Below, one piece after another: positions 36,714-46,638 of a DNA stretch of 64,000 bases (its first letter is position 1; each line of letters starts with the position of its first letter). The translations under genes and the position numbers were made by a program. Origin of the DNA: Guptibacillus spartinae (GTDB lineage Bacteria; Bacillota; Bacilli; Bacillales; Guptibacillaceae); contig NZ_JAQQWU010000001.1 in the NCBI RefSeq assembly GCF_028610625.1, positions 248,001 to 312,000 on the forward strand. Direction: 5' to 3'. The notes under the pieces were generated by a model. The model had not been told where the DNA came from. It worked only from the letters and a program-made list of their open reading frames with translations, and ran no database searches.

Positions 36714-38075
36714 GTGGCTTACCAGGAGCAAGAAACGCAGGATTTATACGACGCACTCATACATCATTTAGAACAGGAAGAAATAGACGCATTTCGTGAG
36801 CTATTTCTCGATATACACCCATATGAACAATCGCAGTTCTTTTTAACTGTATCCGAACAAATCAGGCTACTCGTGTACACCTATTTATCACCGCGTGAAA
36901 TGGCTGAGATTTTCCAGAACTTCGACATTGAAGAGCAAGAAGAGTACATTTCAGAAATGGAACCTGGTTACGCAGCAAAGATGCTTGCCGAAATGTATGC
37001 GGATGACGCCGTTGACGTATTGAATGAGTTAAATCCAGAACAAATCGCAAGCTACTTAACGATTATGGATGATGATGCAGCGGACGAAATTAAAGAGTTG
37101 CTTCATTATGAAGAAAAAACGGCTGGTAGTATTATGACAACCGAGTTTGTGTCGATTCGCGCTCACCAAACGGTAAAGCGTGCGATGCAAATTTTAAGAC
37201 AGGAAGCCCCTGAGGCTGAGACGATCTACTATATATTCGTATTAGATGAGCAAAAAAGGCTCGTTGGCGTTATTTCTTTACGTGATTTAATTATTGCGGA
37301 AGAAGATACATTAATTGAAGAAATTATGAATGAACGCGTTGTTTCCATTTCGGTGGGAGAAGATCAGGAAGAAGCGGCTAGAATTATGAGAGACTATGAC
37401 TTTCTCGCCCTTCCTGTTCTCGATTTTCAAAACCATTTACTTGGGATTATTACGCATGATGATATCGTCGATGTTATTGAAGAAGAAGCATCAGAGGATT
37501 ATTCGAAGCTTGCGGCCATTTCAGATGATGGTTCGTTTGATCGTAATCCATTTTCATCAGCCAAAAAAAGACTTCCCTGGCTCATCATCCTTTTATTTCT
37601 TGGGATGATGACAGCGAGTTTAATTGGTCAATTTGAAGTCACGCTCGATAAAGTACCGCTCTTAGCTGTCTTTATTCCTCTTATTGCCGGAATGGCAGGA
37701 AACACAGGAACGCAGGCACTAGCAGTAGTTGTTAGAGGACTTGCAACAGGAGATTTTGAAGAGAATAGTAAATGGGCACTCATTGCTCGAGAAGCTGGAA
37801 CTGGCCTGATCACAGGGGCAACGTCTGGTATTCTCGTTACAATTATCATCTTTTTATGGAAAGGGACCTTTTTACTTGGCTTATTGGTTGGCTTTTCGTT
37901 ATTATTTACGTTGATTGTTGCAACGCTTGCTGGTGCACTTGTCCCATTACTGATGCACAAGCTGAACATAGACCCTGCTGTTGCCTCAGGGCCATTCATC
38001 ACGACAATTAATGACATTATTAGTATACTTATTTATTTTGGAATGGCGACTGCATTTATGAGCCAGCTTGTTTAA
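36714..38075 (+). CDS. mgtE: MgtE, magnesium transporter
   Basis: 453 aa. Domains in order: helical MgtE N domain (residues 1-125), two CBS domains (to about 250) that sense Mg2+, a connecting helix, and five membrane segments with the pore motif IAGMAGNTGTQALAV. Start at the GTG 36714, 8 bases after GGGAGGTG; an earlier GTG at 36705 overlaps that site. The 270-base leader shows no M-box riboswitch. It is followed 33 bases later by the antiporter gene yjbQ, with which it may form an operon. B. subtilis has no mgtE at this place. Confidence 0.94.
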   Translation: MAYQEQETQDLYDALIHHLEQEEIDAFRELFLDIHPYEQSQFFLTVSEQIRLLVYTYLSPREMAEIFQNFDIEEQEEYISEMEPGYAAKMLAEMYADDAVDVLNELNPEQIASYLTIMDDDAADEIKELLHYEEKTAGSIMTTEFVSIRAHQTVKRAMQILRQEAPEAETIYYIFVLDEQKRLVGVISLRDLIIAEEDTLIEEIMNERVVSISVGEDQEEAARIMRDYDFLALPVLDFQNHLLGIITHDDIVDVIEEEASEDYSKLAAISDDGSFDRNPFSSAKKRLPWLIILLFLGMMTASLIGQFEVTLDKVPLLAVFIPLIAGMAGNTGTQALAVVVRGLATGDFEENSKWALIAREAGTGLITGATSGILVTIIIFLWKGTFLLGLLVGFSLLFTLIVATLAGALVPLLMHKLNIDPAVASGPFITTINDIISILIYFGMATAFMSQLV

Positions 38076-38108
38076 CGCTTAAATGCAGACGTTTGGAGGA
38101 GGAAAGAA

Positions 38109-39956
38109 ATGGAACACGGTGCATCCGTATCATCACTTGTAATCGTAGTCGTTATCGCATTTTTAATACCGTTTATCTTACATCGCTTCCGATTGAACTT
38201 CTTACCCGTTGTAGTGGCAGAAATTATCGCTGGGATCTTTATTGGACAGAGTGGATTTAACCTCGTCCAAGGAGATACATGGCTTGATACATTATCAACC
38301 CTTGGCTTTATTTTCCTTATGTTTCTAAGCGGTCTCGAAATTGATTTTACGGTTTTTGCGAATAAAAAGAAAAAAGTGAAGCTCCCGAGCGGTAAGTTTG
38401 AACCAAACCGTGTTCTTGTGTCGTTCATTGTCTTTGTTCTTGTGTTCGTTGTATCCTACCTCCTTTCATTACTGTTTGTGGTTCTTGGATACACCGACAA
38501 TGCATTCTTCATGACGCTGATTATTTCGACCATTTCACTTGGTGTTGTGGTGCCGACATTGAAGGACGCCAATATTATGAAAAGCAGCATTGGGCAAACG
38601 ATTCTTCTTATTGCCGTTATTGCCGATCTTGCTACGATGATTTTATTGGCTATTTTCGTTTCCCTTAATTCAGGAGGAGAAGGGAATATGTGGCTGCTCC
38701 TCATTCTATTTGGAGCTGGGATTCTTCTTTACTTCCTTGGTGCCTATTTTAGACATCTTTCCTTTATCGAAACGATGTCAAAAGGAACGATCCAAATTGG
38801 AACAAGAGCTGTATTTACATTAATTATTGTATTAGTCGGGATTTCTGAAACCGTTGGTGCTGAAAACATTTTAGGGGCGTTCCTTGCAGGCGCACTCGTT
38901 TCATTACTTTCACCAAACACAGAGCTTGTTCAAAAGCTCGATTCCTTTGGGTACGGGTTTCTGATCCCTATTTTCTTCGTAATGGTTGGAGTAGAGCTTG
39001 ATATCTGGTCACTATTCCAGGATCCTAAAGTGTTAATTCTTATTCCATTACTGTTGATTGCGCTTTTTGCTTCAAAATTAGTACCAGTGGTTGTCTTGAA
39101 AAAATGGTATGACACAAAAACAGTGGTTGGGTCTGGTATGTTGCTGACTTCGACACTTTCACTTGTGATTGCAGCTGCTGAAATCGGTGAGCGCATTAAC
39201 ATTATTGATGACCAATTGTCATCTGCATTAATCTTGGTTGCGATTATTAGCTGTATTCTAGCACCAATTCTTTTTAAGAAATTAATGCCGAAACCAGAAG
39301 AAAGTTCTCATGCTAAAAAGCTAGCGATTATAGGGGCAAACCAAATTACGTTACCGATTTCGCTTGAGCTGAATCCTGCCAATTATGAAACATCCATTTA
39401 TCATACGAAGCAGGAAAAAGTGGATTCAGAGAAACAAAGTAGTCACTTCAAAGTCATCGAACTATCTGATTATAGTATCGATACATTAAAAAATAGTTCC
39501 GTTTTTGATGCAGATATTCTCCTTATTTCGTCAGGAGATGATGAAACGAATTCGGACATTGCAGTATTTGCAAAAGAATATGGAACCGAGCGAGTCATTG
39601 CCCGAATTGAACTTACTGAAATAGCGGATCAGTTAAGAGAACTAAACATTGATGTCTTCTCTGTCTTCTTCTCCACGAAAGCCTTGTTAAAAGCGCTCAT
39701 TGAATCTCCGGGTGTTGTTAACATTTTTACGAGAGAAGAAAACGCGCTCTATCAAATCAATATGAACAACGTGGAATACAACGGTGTGCCTTTGCGTAGC
39801 TTCCCGTACCTTGGAGATACGATCATCGTTCGGATTTTCCGTGGAAAAGATTCGATTGTGCCACACGGTGACACAGAGCTTCGTATTGGTGACCGCTTGA
39901 TTGTGACAGGAAGTAGCGAGAGTGTCGATGAAGTGCGATCGCTGTTAAGCTATTAG
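38109..39956 (+). CDS. yjbQ: YjbQ, CPA2-family monovalent cation/proton antiporter with RCK domain
   Basis: 615 aa. The first 390 residues are about 12 membrane helices of a Kef/Na+-H+ antiporter (EIIAGIFIGQSGF, FIFLMFLSGLEIDF, PIFFVMVGVELD). They are followed by a TrkA-N-like nucleotide-binding region (KLAIIGANQITLPISLEL; its glycine motif is not the strict GxGxxG) and a TrkA-C domain at the end (GVPLRSFPYLGDTIIVRIFRG...GDRLIVTG). It exchanges K+ or Na+ for protons and is probably controlled by ligand binding to the C-terminal part. Strong site GGAGGAGG before the ATG. Confidence 0.9.
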   Translation: MEHGASVSSLVIVVVIAFLIPFILHRFRLNFLPVVVAEIIAGIFIGQSGFNLVQGDTWLDTLSTLGFIFLMFLSGLEIDFTVFANKKKKVKLPSGKFEPNRVLVSFIVFVLVFVVSYLLSLLFVVLGYTDNAFFMTLIISTISLGVVVPTLKDANIMKSSIGQTILLIAVIADLATMILLAIFVSLNSGGEGNMWLLLILFGAGILLYFLGAYFRHLSFIETMSKGTIQIGTRAVFTLIIVLVGISETVGAENILGAFLAGALVSLLSPNTELVQKLDSFGYGFLIPIFFVMVGVELDIWSLFQDPKVLILIPLLLIALFASKLVPVVVLKKWYDTKTVVGSGMLLTSTLSLVIAAAEIGERINIIDDQLSSALILVAIISCILAPILFKKLMPKPEESSHAKKLAIIGANQITLPISLELNPANYETSIYHTKQEKVDSEKQSSHFKVIELSDYSIDTLKNSSVFDADILLISSGDDETNSDIAVFAKEYGTERVIARIELTEIADQLRELNIDVFSVFFSTKALLKALIESPGVVNIFTREENALYQINMNNVEYNGVPLRSFPYLGDTIIVRIFRGKDSIVPHGDTELRIGDRLIVTGSSESVDEVRSLLSY

Positions 39957-39962
39957 CGCCGA

Positions 39963-39994
39963 CCCCTTTCTCATGATGAGAGAGGGGTTTTCTT
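39963..39994 (+). terminator. Terminator after yjbQ
   Basis: A 10-bp stem CCCCTTTCTC / GAGAGAGGGG (one G-U pair) with a TTTTCTT tail. Confidence 0.75.
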
Positions 39995-40071
39995 ATGTTT
40001 GTGAGGTTAGGGAATAAATGTTAGGGACAAGGTGATACTTTTGATAATAGACGGATTAGGAGGCGAAAAGA

Positions 40072-40224
40072 ATGAATACTGAAATTCCTAAAGTCATTTG
40101 TCCTGTTTGTGGAAGATCCACTGAAATGGAGGAGTCGATCACAGCTCAGTCAAATCAGAACATCATCTTTGAATGTCCTGCATGTGGATATGAGAGACGC
40201 AATATTCAAACAAGCAAAGGGTGA
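40072..40224 (+). CDS. Small zinc-ribbon protein, unknown function
   Basis: 50 aa with two Cys-x-x-Cys knuckles (ICPVCG at residues 9-14 and ECPACGYERR near 34-43), the pattern of a single zinc ribbon. TTAGGAGG precedes the ATG. It lies between yjbQ and fabI, where B. subtilis has the thiamine biosynthesis genes. Its role is not known; such ribbons often bind nucleic acid or act as adaptors. Confidence 0.65.
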   Translation: MNTEIPKVICPVCGRSTEMEESITAQSNQNIIFECPACGYERRNIQTSKG

Positions 40225-40258
40225 AAAATCCTCATGGTGCATCTTCGGCAAACCATGT

Positions 40259-40280
40259 TATACTTAGGACGTGGTGCTAA
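40259..40280 (+). promoter_or_regulatory. fabI promoter -10 box with FapR operator
   Basis: TATACT (40259-40264) is followed by TTAGGACGTGGTGCTAA (40264-40280), a 17-bp imperfect match to the FapR site (TTAGTACC-N3-TACTAA). The operator begins at the last base of the -10 box, exactly as in front of fabH at 3859. The -35 region is weak. Confidence 0.65.
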
Positions 40281-40313
40281 TAACTAATAATAAATTCGAG
40301 GAGGAGCATGGAT

Positions 40314-41090
40314 ATGAACCTGTCTCTTGAGAACCGTACATATGTTGTGATGGGCGTTGCCAATAAACGAAGCATTGCCTGGGGGATTGCGCAGGCATTA
40401 AGCAGTGCCGGTGCACGATTGATTTTTACTTACGCAGGTGAGCGTCTTGAGAAGAACGTTCGCGACCTTGCAGGAACGCTAGATCGTGATGATTCTGTCA
40501 TTTTACCGTGTGATATTACAAATGATGAGGAAATCGAAGCGACATTTGCTCAAATTAAAGAAGAAGTCGGTGTCATTCACGGACTCGCTCACTGTATTGC
40601 ATTCGCGAAAACAGAAGAATTAAAAGGGGAGTACCTTGAAACCACGCGTGAAGGTTTCTTGCTAGCACATAACATTAGTTCGTATTCCCTAACAGCTGTA
40701 TCAAAAGCAGCGCGTCCACTTATGACGGAAGGTGGAAGCATCCTTACAATGACATACCTTGGTGGCGAGCGTGTTGTCAATAACTACAACGTCATGGGCG
40801 TAGCAAAAGCATCGCTTGATGCAAGTGTGAAGTACCTTGCGAATGACCTTGGCAAAGACAACATCCGTGTTAACGCGATTTCAGCTGGTCCGATTCGTAC
40901 GCTTGCAGCAAAAGGAATTGGCGACTTTAATTCGGTTATTAAAGAAATTGAAGAGAAATCTCCAATGCGTCGCACGGTAACGAAGGAAGACGTAGGAAAC
41001 ACAGCACTATTCTTAATGAGTGATCTTTCTGGTGGAATTACTGGTGAGATGATTCATGTAGATAGCGGATATAACATCATCGCAACTTGA
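40314..41090 (+). CDS. fabI: FabI, enoyl-ACP reductase (NADH)
   Basis: 258 aa. It reduces trans-2-enoyl-ACP in the last step of each elongation cycle and is the target of triclosan. Key features: MGVANKRSIAWGIA cofactor loop, YNVMGVAKASL with the Tyr-x6-Lys active-site pair, and SAGPIRTLAAKGI substrate loop. Of two ATG codons (40308, 40314) the second has the better spacing from AGGAGG (9 bases) and gives the family start MNLSLENRTY. It is coregulated with fabH-fabF by FapR. Confidence 0.95.
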   Translation: MNLSLENRTYVVMGVANKRSIAWGIAQALSSAGARLIFTYAGERLEKNVRDLAGTLDRDDSVILPCDITNDEEIEATFAQIKEEVGVIHGLAHCIAFAKTEELKGEYLETTREGFLLAHNISSYSLTAVSKAARPLMTEGGSILTMTYLGGERVVNNYNVMGVAKASLDASVKYLANDLGKDNIRVNAISAGPIRTLAAKGIGDFNSVIKEIEEKSPMRRTVTKEDVGNTALFLMSDLSGGITGEMIHVDSGYNIIAT

Positions 41091-41107
41091 TAACAAAAAA
41101 GACAATG

Positions 41108-41161
41108 AGAAGTTAAAGGTTGTACATGTATACCGTGTATAATTCTTTAACTTCTTTTTTT
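41108..41161 (+). terminator. Terminator after fabI
   Basis: Stem AGAAGTTAAAG / CTTTAACTTCT with a 26-base loop that itself contains GTACATGTATAC, followed by TTTTTT. Confidence 0.6.
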
Positions 41162-41289
41162 ACATAAGGGTAAGAATGAGCTATGTTCTCCCGCAACCCC
41201 CAGTTGCATGAGGTTGCAACTAGCGTTATCTTTACTATTATTCATTTTTTCTATAATAATGGAGAAGAAGAAAAGGGGTGATAGGTGAA

Positions 41290-41742
41290 ATGGTTTTCTG
41301 TGAGAAATTAAAAAGTGAACGAAAGAATAAAGGCTGGTCCCAAGAAGAGTTAGCTGAACAGCTATTTGTAAGTCGACAGTCCGTATCGAAATGGGAGAAT
41401 GGTCAGAACTATCCAAGCATTGAAATCATTATCAAAATTAGTGATCTTTTGGGTATTACAATTGACGAATTGTTAAGAAGCGACGAAGACTTGAAAGAAA
41501 AGGTTATTCTTGATAGTCAGCAGTTAGCACATCCGAAGTTAAAATTTTTATTTGATGTTTTGTTTTTAATAGGTGTGACTCTTTTGATCATCAAAATAGG
41601 TCTTGTGCTTCTATCAAAATTCACTACTTTAGACATTACCTTATCTGGCGGGAGGTTTTTATGGAATTTTGGGCCTTTGATACTGATGGTTGGTGCAGGG
41701 ATTGGGTCAGGCATCCTTAAAGAACAATACATAAAAGAGTGA
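41290..41742 (+). CDS. XRE-family regulator with C-terminal membrane segments
   Basis: 150 aa. Residues 4-60 form a Cro/C1-type helix-turn-helix (LKSERKNKGWSQEELAEQLFVSRQSVSKWENG, recognition helix VSRQSVSKWE). After a short linker there are two hydrophobic segments (about 85-105 and 125-142), so it may be a membrane-tethered regulator. The target is unknown. ATG at 41290 is favoured over the GTG at 41278 because of AGGTGA just upstream. It lies at the border between the conserved core and the spore-surface island. Confidence 0.8.
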   Translation: MVFCEKLKSERKNKGWSQEELAEQLFVSRQSVSKWENGQNYPSIEIIIKISDLLGITIDELLRSDEDLKEKVILDSQQLAHPKLKFLFDVLFLIGVTLLIIKIGLVLLSKFTTLDITLSGGRFLWNFGPLILMVGAGIGSGILKEQYIKE

Positions 41743-41769
41743 TGCATCGCAAAGAAAATTTTGAATACA

Positions 41770-41804
41770 AAAAGAGCAAGCCGTTAACGACGACTTGCTC
41801 TTTT
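41770..41804. terminator. Bidirectional terminator between the XRE gene and the CotS-like gene
   Basis: An 11-bp perfect stem AAAAGAGCAAG / CTTGCTCTTTT with a 13-base loop, A and T runs on both sides. Confidence 0.75.
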
Positions 41805-41826
41805 ATATGTCTTCTATGGTCATAGA

Positions 41827-43005
<1,179 letters not shown>

Positions 43006-43028
43006 CTACCAATTAAGTCTTTTCATAT

Positions 43029-43037
43029 TACCGTATG
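43029..43037 (-). promoter_or_regulatory. Sigma-K-like -10 element of the CotS-like gene
   Basis: CATACGGTA on the minus strand fits CATAnnnTA exactly. No AC was found at 16-17 bases upstream, so the match is only to the -10 part. Confidence 0.45.
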
Positions 43038-43266
43038 GAATTATCTAAAGTCATGACACAACTTTCAAAGGATTTAGTAGAAAGTTGGATAATCAAGCCC
43101 TTTTTCATAAATAAGAAAATGAATTCGCACAACCCTGAAATCCGCTCCGTATCATGGCTAATAAACGTCTATTTGTTAGTTATAGGTATATCCCTTGCTC
43201 GACGACAAAATGCTGGCGTGACATAGGAGAAAAGCGGTTCTTCTTTGTATTTAAAGGAGGGTGAAA

Positions 43267-44406
43267 ATGAAAATTGCTTTAATTGCGACTGAAAAATTGC
43301 CTGTGCCAGCCATTAGAGGTGGCGCAATCCAAATTTACCTTGAAGCTGTCTCACAACTATTGGCCAAACATCATCATGTGACAGTAATATCGATTAACGA
43401 TCCAGATCTTAAGCAGTCAGAGACGACTCAAGGGGTCCATTATGAGCGACTAAATAAAGACAACTATGTGGCTGATATCAAACAATTTATACATTCGAAT
43501 CATTTTGATGTGATTCATGTTTGCAATCGACCGCTATGGATTGAAGAATTAAAAGCGGCGTCACCAAATAGTAAGTTTATTTTAAGTGTGCATAATGAAA
43601 TGTTTGCTCAAGGAAAAATGACCGATGAAGAGGGGAATCAATGTCTTTCCCATCTTTCGAAGGTCGTAACAGTAAGTGATTATATCGGTAAGACGATAAC
43701 GAGTCGTTTTCCAACTGCAAAAGGAAAGGTTCAAACCGTCTATTCTGGCGTTGATTTAAGCACTTATCATCCAAGATGGACAAATGAAGGAAGAAAGTTA
43801 AGAGAAGCCATTCGCTCTCAATTAAATCTAACTGATGAGAAAATCGTCCTTTTTGTAGGGAGACTTAGTAAAGTAAAGGGTCCGCATATCCTCTTGCATT
43901 CATTACCAGAAATTATTGAGAAGCATCCTGATGCCCATATGGTGTTTATCGGATCCAAGTGGTTTGGCGAAAATGATGTCAACAACTATGTCAAGCATCT
44001 CTATACACTTGGCGCAATGTATCCTGAAAACATCACGTTTATTAAATTTGTGGAACCAAAAGATATTCCTAAACTCTATTCAATGGCAGATGTGTTCGTC
44101 TGCTGTTCACAGTGGCAGGAACCGCTAGCACGTGTTCATTATGAAGCAATGGCGGCTGGTCTTCCTCTTATCACAAGTGATCGTGGGGGGAACCCTGAGG
44201 TAATTGATGAAGGGAAAAATGGTTATGTGGTTCACCAATTTGACCAGCCAGAAGCCTATGCGCAAATGATTCAATCTCTCTTTTCTAGTGACTCATTACG
44301 TGAAAAATTAGGAAAAAATGGGCGTCTTAAGGTAGAAGGCGAATTTGGATGGAATCGCGTAGCGAGTAATTTAAAAACGGTCTATGAAAATGCAGTGAAA
44401 CGTTAG
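43267..44406 (+). CDS. cotSA: CotSA-like glycosyltransferase of the spore coat
   Basis: 379 aa, GT4-type GT-B fold. It is very close to B. subtilis CotSA, from MKIALIATEKLPVPAIRGGAIQIYLEAV at the start to SQWQEPLARVHYEAMAAG, whose two Glu residues (ExxxxxxxE) bind the sugar nucleotide. CotSA is a coat-associated glycosyltransferase with unknown acceptor. Start at the ATG, 6 bases after AAGGAGG; a GTG at 43261 overlaps that site. A near sigma-K element (CATAGGAGA, 43222-43230) lies upstream. It heads a unit with a CotS-like gene and an acidic protein gene. Confidence 0.93.
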   Translation: MKIALIATEKLPVPAIRGGAIQIYLEAVSQLLAKHHHVTVISINDPDLKQSETTQGVHYERLNKDNYVADIKQFIHSNHFDVIHVCNRPLWIEELKAASPNSKFILSVHNEMFAQGKMTDEEGNQCLSHLSKVVTVSDYIGKTITSRFPTAKGKVQTVYSGVDLSTYHPRWTNEGRKLREAIRSQLNLTDEKIVLFVGRLSKVKGPHILLHSLPEIIEKHPDAHMVFIGSKWFGENDVNNYVKHLYTLGAMYPENITFIKFVEPKDIPKLYSMADVFVCCSQWQEPLARVHYEAMAAGLPLITSDRGGNPEVIDEGKNGYVVHQFDQPEAYAQMIQSLFSSDSLREKLGKNGRLKVEGEFGWNRVASNLKTVYENAVKR

Positions 44407-44426
44407 AGGAAGGTGAGGGAGAAGAA

Positions 44427-45524
44427 GTGGGGGAAGAAAACAATTTTGACCTAGAGGAAAACGAAGAAAGATCAAAAAAGCATGCTATTCCGCATATGGA
44501 AGAGTTGGAAAATGTCTTAAGCTTTTACCCAATTGAGGTAAAAGACATCTCTTTACTTTTCAGTCGAGGCGGAAGAACAAAGTGGGTAATCGAGTCAAAC
44601 GATCGTTCCTATATGTTAAAGCAAGAATACATTCGACCTGACCGGATGTTATATATAGCAGGAGCTCATTGGCACTTACAAGAAAACGGACTACCAATCG
44701 CGAGATTAATTCCAACAAAAAATAATGGATTATGTTTATCTGGTGAAGACCATGCTTATGTTTTATATGAACATTTTGATGGGGAGCCAATGCTCTATTA
44801 CGATACGGAACAGGTGATGAAAACAATGGCCTTTATTGGTCAATTTCATCATGCCTCCAAAGGTTATAAACAACCTGAAGGGAGCAAGAAAAGAAGTCGT
44901 ATCGATAAATGGCATAAGCTGTATCGATGGAAAATTCAAGAATTAGAAGGGTATCAAAAACTGGCAGCCAATTACCTTGACGATCCTTTTTCCATTCTTT
45001 TTCTAGAAAATGTTGACCGTATGCTTACTCGTGCCAGAGAATCATTAGCTGAATTAGATCAACCAGATTTTAATAGCTGGACGAAGGAAGTATTTGAGAG
45101 TAAATCATTTTGTCAGCAGGATTTTACGATGGCTCGAATGATTGAAAAAGATGAAAAAGCGTTTATGAAAGATCTTCATTCTGTTAATGCAGACTTACCT
45201 GCCCGTGATTTGCGTATTTTACTAAACAAAGTTATGAAGAAGCTAGCGGTATGGGATGATCAGCTTGCAACTGAAATGTTAACAAATTATGATCAGGTCC
45301 ATCCCTTAACCGAAGGGCAATACCGTGTGGTTTGGTCAGATTTGAAATTCCCTCACTTGTTTTGCGCGATCGCTCATAAATATTATCTCAGTCAGAAGAG
45401 GTCATGGTCTGATGAGAAGTATATGATGCATATTCGGAATGTTGTATCGGTTGAAAATTCAAAAGAAGATTTCCTTCATTCATTTGATGAAACTTTTCAA
45501 AAGATTAAAGGGGGGAGTCAATAA
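44427..45524 (+). CDS. CotS-like coat protein with degenerate kinase motifs
   Basis: 365 aa. The domain is the same CotS/phosphotransferase fold as at 41827 (shared SFEGxP-like loop, LPARDLR, FPHLF). The catalytic positions differ, however: where the relative has HQDYGTGN this protein has QQDFTMAR (residues 230-237), and where it has IDLD this one has KDLH (residues 248-251). It therefore probably cannot act as a kinase and may be structural. GTG start with GGTGAGGGAG upstream. It is 20 bases after cotSA and directly followed by the acidic protein gene, the cotSA-cotS order known from B. subtilis. Confidence 0.85.
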   Translation: MGEENNFDLEENEERSKKHAIPHMEELENVLSFYPIEVKDISLLFSRGGRTKWVIESNDRSYMLKQEYIRPDRMLYIAGAHWHLQENGLPIARLIPTKNNGLCLSGEDHAYVLYEHFDGEPMLYYDTEQVMKTMAFIGQFHHASKGYKQPEGSKKRSRIDKWHKLYRWKIQELEGYQKLAANYLDDPFSILFLENVDRMLTRARESLAELDQPDFNSWTKEVFESKSFCQQDFTMARMIEKDEKAFMKDLHSVNADLPARDLRILLNKVMKKLAVWDDQLATEMLTNYDQVHPLTEGQYRVVWSDLKFPHLFCAIAHKYYLSQKRSWSDEKYMMHIRNVVSVENSKEDFLHSFDETFQKIKGGSQ

Positions 45525-46229
45525 GTGGCACAGACAACTCAACACATGTCCATTCCTAAATTGGACTTAGAAGAATTCCACTTTTCTCCACCTGGGTCAA
45601 TGGGGTGGAGCTATGCTGAATATGAAAAAATTGTAGATCATAACGATGAAAAGTTAGAAATAACGACGACTTCAGCCTTACCTACGACAATAGCTAGCAA
45701 AAACTTAGTTGAGCTCCCAGTTGGATCGGCTGTAGAAATTCACGAAGAAGTGGAAGAAGAGAAACAGATTGAAGAAGAAGTGGCTCATGTTGAAAACTCT
45801 TTAGAAGAAGCCACTGAGGGATCTGTTGAAGAAAAACCAAAAGTAGTCGTTTTCAATGAGAATGCGTTAAAGGTAAAGACCATCTCACGACCACTTCAAT
45901 TATTTAATAAAAAACTGAAACCCCACACACAAGAAATTCATTCTGCGAAAAATGCTTTTAGAAATGTGAGCTTGGAGCATGAGACTACGGTGAAAGATTT
46001 AGAAGAAGAAACGGAAAGCTCTCCTGCAACGAACGAATTGGAACAGGAATTGTCTTACGAAACGAATGATGAAACTGAAAATGACCCTACCTTCGTCGAT
46101 TTAGAGCAGTATGAAAATGATGATGAAGATCATGATGATGAAGAGCCAGAAGAAGTAATCCACTACGATTATGAAATTAAAACGAAAGGTTCCACAAAAG
46201 CACCATGGCTTTCCATAAAAATAAAATAA
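45525..46229 (+). CDS. Acidic low-complexity protein, probable coat-associated
   Basis: 234 aa with no recognisable domain. It is strongly acidic (for example EEVEEEKQIEEEVAHVE and DDEDHDDEEPEE), with one more basic middle part (KTISRPLQLFNKKLKPH) and a short basic C-terminus. The GTG start follows the previous stop without a gap, with GGGGGAG at 8 bases, so it is in the cotSA-cotS operon. In B. subtilis the gene after cotS is ytxO, of unknown function; this could be its positional counterpart. A structural or scaffolding role in the coat is inferred from position only. Confidence 0.65.
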   Translation: MAQTTQHMSIPKLDLEEFHFSPPGSMGWSYAEYEKIVDHNDEKLEITTTSALPTTIASKNLVELPVGSAVEIHEEVEEEKQIEEEVAHVENSLEEATEGSVEEKPKVVVFNENALKVKTISRPLQLFNKKLKPHTQEIHSAKNAFRNVSLEHETTVKDLEEETESSPATNELEQELSYETNDETENDPTFVDLEQYENDDEDHDDEEPEEVIHYDYEIKTKGSTKAPWLSIKIK

Positions 46230-46259
46230 ATAAAGGCGATATTGAATCAATTGACCTAT

Positions 46260-46286
46260 ACAACTCAATTGAATAAACATATCTTA
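46260..46286 (+). promoter_or_regulatory. Predicted sigma-K promoter of the poly-acidic-tail gene
   Basis: AC (46260-46261), 16 bases, CATATCTTA (46278-46286), a match to the sigma-K pattern. It ends about 48 bases before the ATG. Confidence 0.6.
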
Positions 46287-46334
46287 TAAAGAATTCTTTT
46301 ATAGAATACTAAAAGCAAACGGGAGGAACGAAAA

Positions 46335-46592
<258 letters not shown>

Positions 46593-46599
46593 ACAGAAG

Positions 46600-46638
46600 A
46601 AGAGATAGAACCCCACGGTTCTATCTCTTTCGTTTTTT
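46600..46638. terminator. Bidirectional terminator
   Basis: A 13-bp perfect stem AAGAGATAGAACC / GGTTCTATCTCTT, loop CCAC, with a T run downstream. It lies between converging genes and overlaps the stop of the YtcC-like gene. Confidence 0.75.

Noticed and set aside
43035-43226. 63-codon ORF between the CotS-like gene and cotSA
   Set aside because: It has no ribosome binding site, overlaps the predicted promoter regions of both neighbours, and its sequence has no recognisable pattern.
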